14,649 nucleotides of DNA. It comes from an uncultured Clostridia bacterium (GTDB taxonomy: Bacteria; Bacillota; Clostridia; TANB77; CAG-508). Position 1 is the stretch's first letter. Each line of letters begins with the position of its first letter. The translations under genes were made by a program, and so were the position numbers. Positions 14,596-14,649 of the stretch are shown in pieces. The notes beneath the pieces were generated by a model that saw only the letters and a list, made by a program, of their open reading frames with translations, did not search any database and had not been told where the DNA came from. The DNA is taken from positions 1-14,649 of the forward strand of contig CARUQW010000041.1 of assembly GCA_949077355.1 (NCBI GenBank). Reading direction: 5' to 3'.

Positions 14596-14649
14596 TGAAG
14601 TGAACCCAAATTATTAGACAAAAAAGTTTAATAAGGAGGGTTCATTTTA
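14596..14649 (+). mobile_element. Left end of a probable IS3-family (IS150-type) insertion sequence, partial
   Basis: TGAAGTGAACCC, then AAATTATTAGACA, has the form of an IS150-group terminal repeat. It starts with TG, has eight bases before ACCC, and matches 12 of 16 positions of the IS150 segment ACCCATTTTGTTGGAC that I recall from E. coli. AAGGAGG at 14633-14639 is placed to serve a start codon beginning at or just after the window's last base, where the first transposase gene would be. The transposase itself is outside the window. Confidence 0.55.

Noticed and set aside
1..14649. CRISPR array, tRNA or rRNA genes, known riboswitch
   Set aside because: I saw no regularly spaced direct repeats, no tRNA-like stem set and no rRNA segments. 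The hairpin leader at 4761-4830 does not match a riboswitch class I know.

Overview
The window looks like chromosome from a low-GC, spore-former-related Firmicute, most likely an uncultured gut-type Clostridia. The reasons are strong AGGAGG-type ribosome sites, TTGACA-N17-TATAAT promoters, AT-rich A-heavy codon use, an SMC protein, a YtaF-type sporulation membrane protein, and a pair of clostridial-style pseudopilin-like surface proteins. No rRNA, tRNA, CRISPR array or phage module was seen.

Layout. At 1-560 there is a short palindromic repeat and a Cro/CI-type regulator (215-553) with its own promoter. At 611-4157 lies smc, full length (1181 residues) once a single extra base at 755 is ignored; as written, that base stops the protein after 49 codons. 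A strong bidirectional terminator (4187-4221) separates smc from two small minus-strand paralogues (4231-4485, 4510-4737). These are clearly GC-richer than their surroundings and are preceded by a promoter and a three-hairpin leader. Behind them, also on the minus strand, is ytaF (4930-5574). A repeat-rich intergenic gap leads to a plus-strand P2-type Ca2+-ATPase (5807-8419).

At 8432-8803 a minus-strand mini Cro/CI regulator faces a plus-strand promoter that is bracketed by two matching palindromic operators 62 bp apart. That promoter drives a 574-residue prepilin-like surface protein (8804-10528) whose only plausible start codon is ATA. A second prepilin-like protein (10726-11763) follows under its own promoter and carries one EF-hand-like loop. 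Next come a small unrecognised basic protein (11881-12144) and a second cation P-type ATPase of the CtpE-like type (12287-14593). The window ends in what appears to be the left end of an IS3-family (IS150-type) element, starting two bases after the ATPase stop codon.

How the parts relate. The genes are mostly single transcription units with their own promoters and terminators rather than one operon. Two themes stand out. One is cation, probably calcium, handling: two P-type pumps flank surface proteins, one of which has an EF-hand-like loop. The other is a switchable surface-protein unit: a small repressor, paired operators, and prepilin-type N-termini joined to unrelated outer domains. I did not find a gene cluster that amounts to a clearly new defence or biosynthetic system. 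The best novelty candidates are the paralogous small-gene pair with its structured leader and the regulator/operator/ATA-start surface-protein locus.
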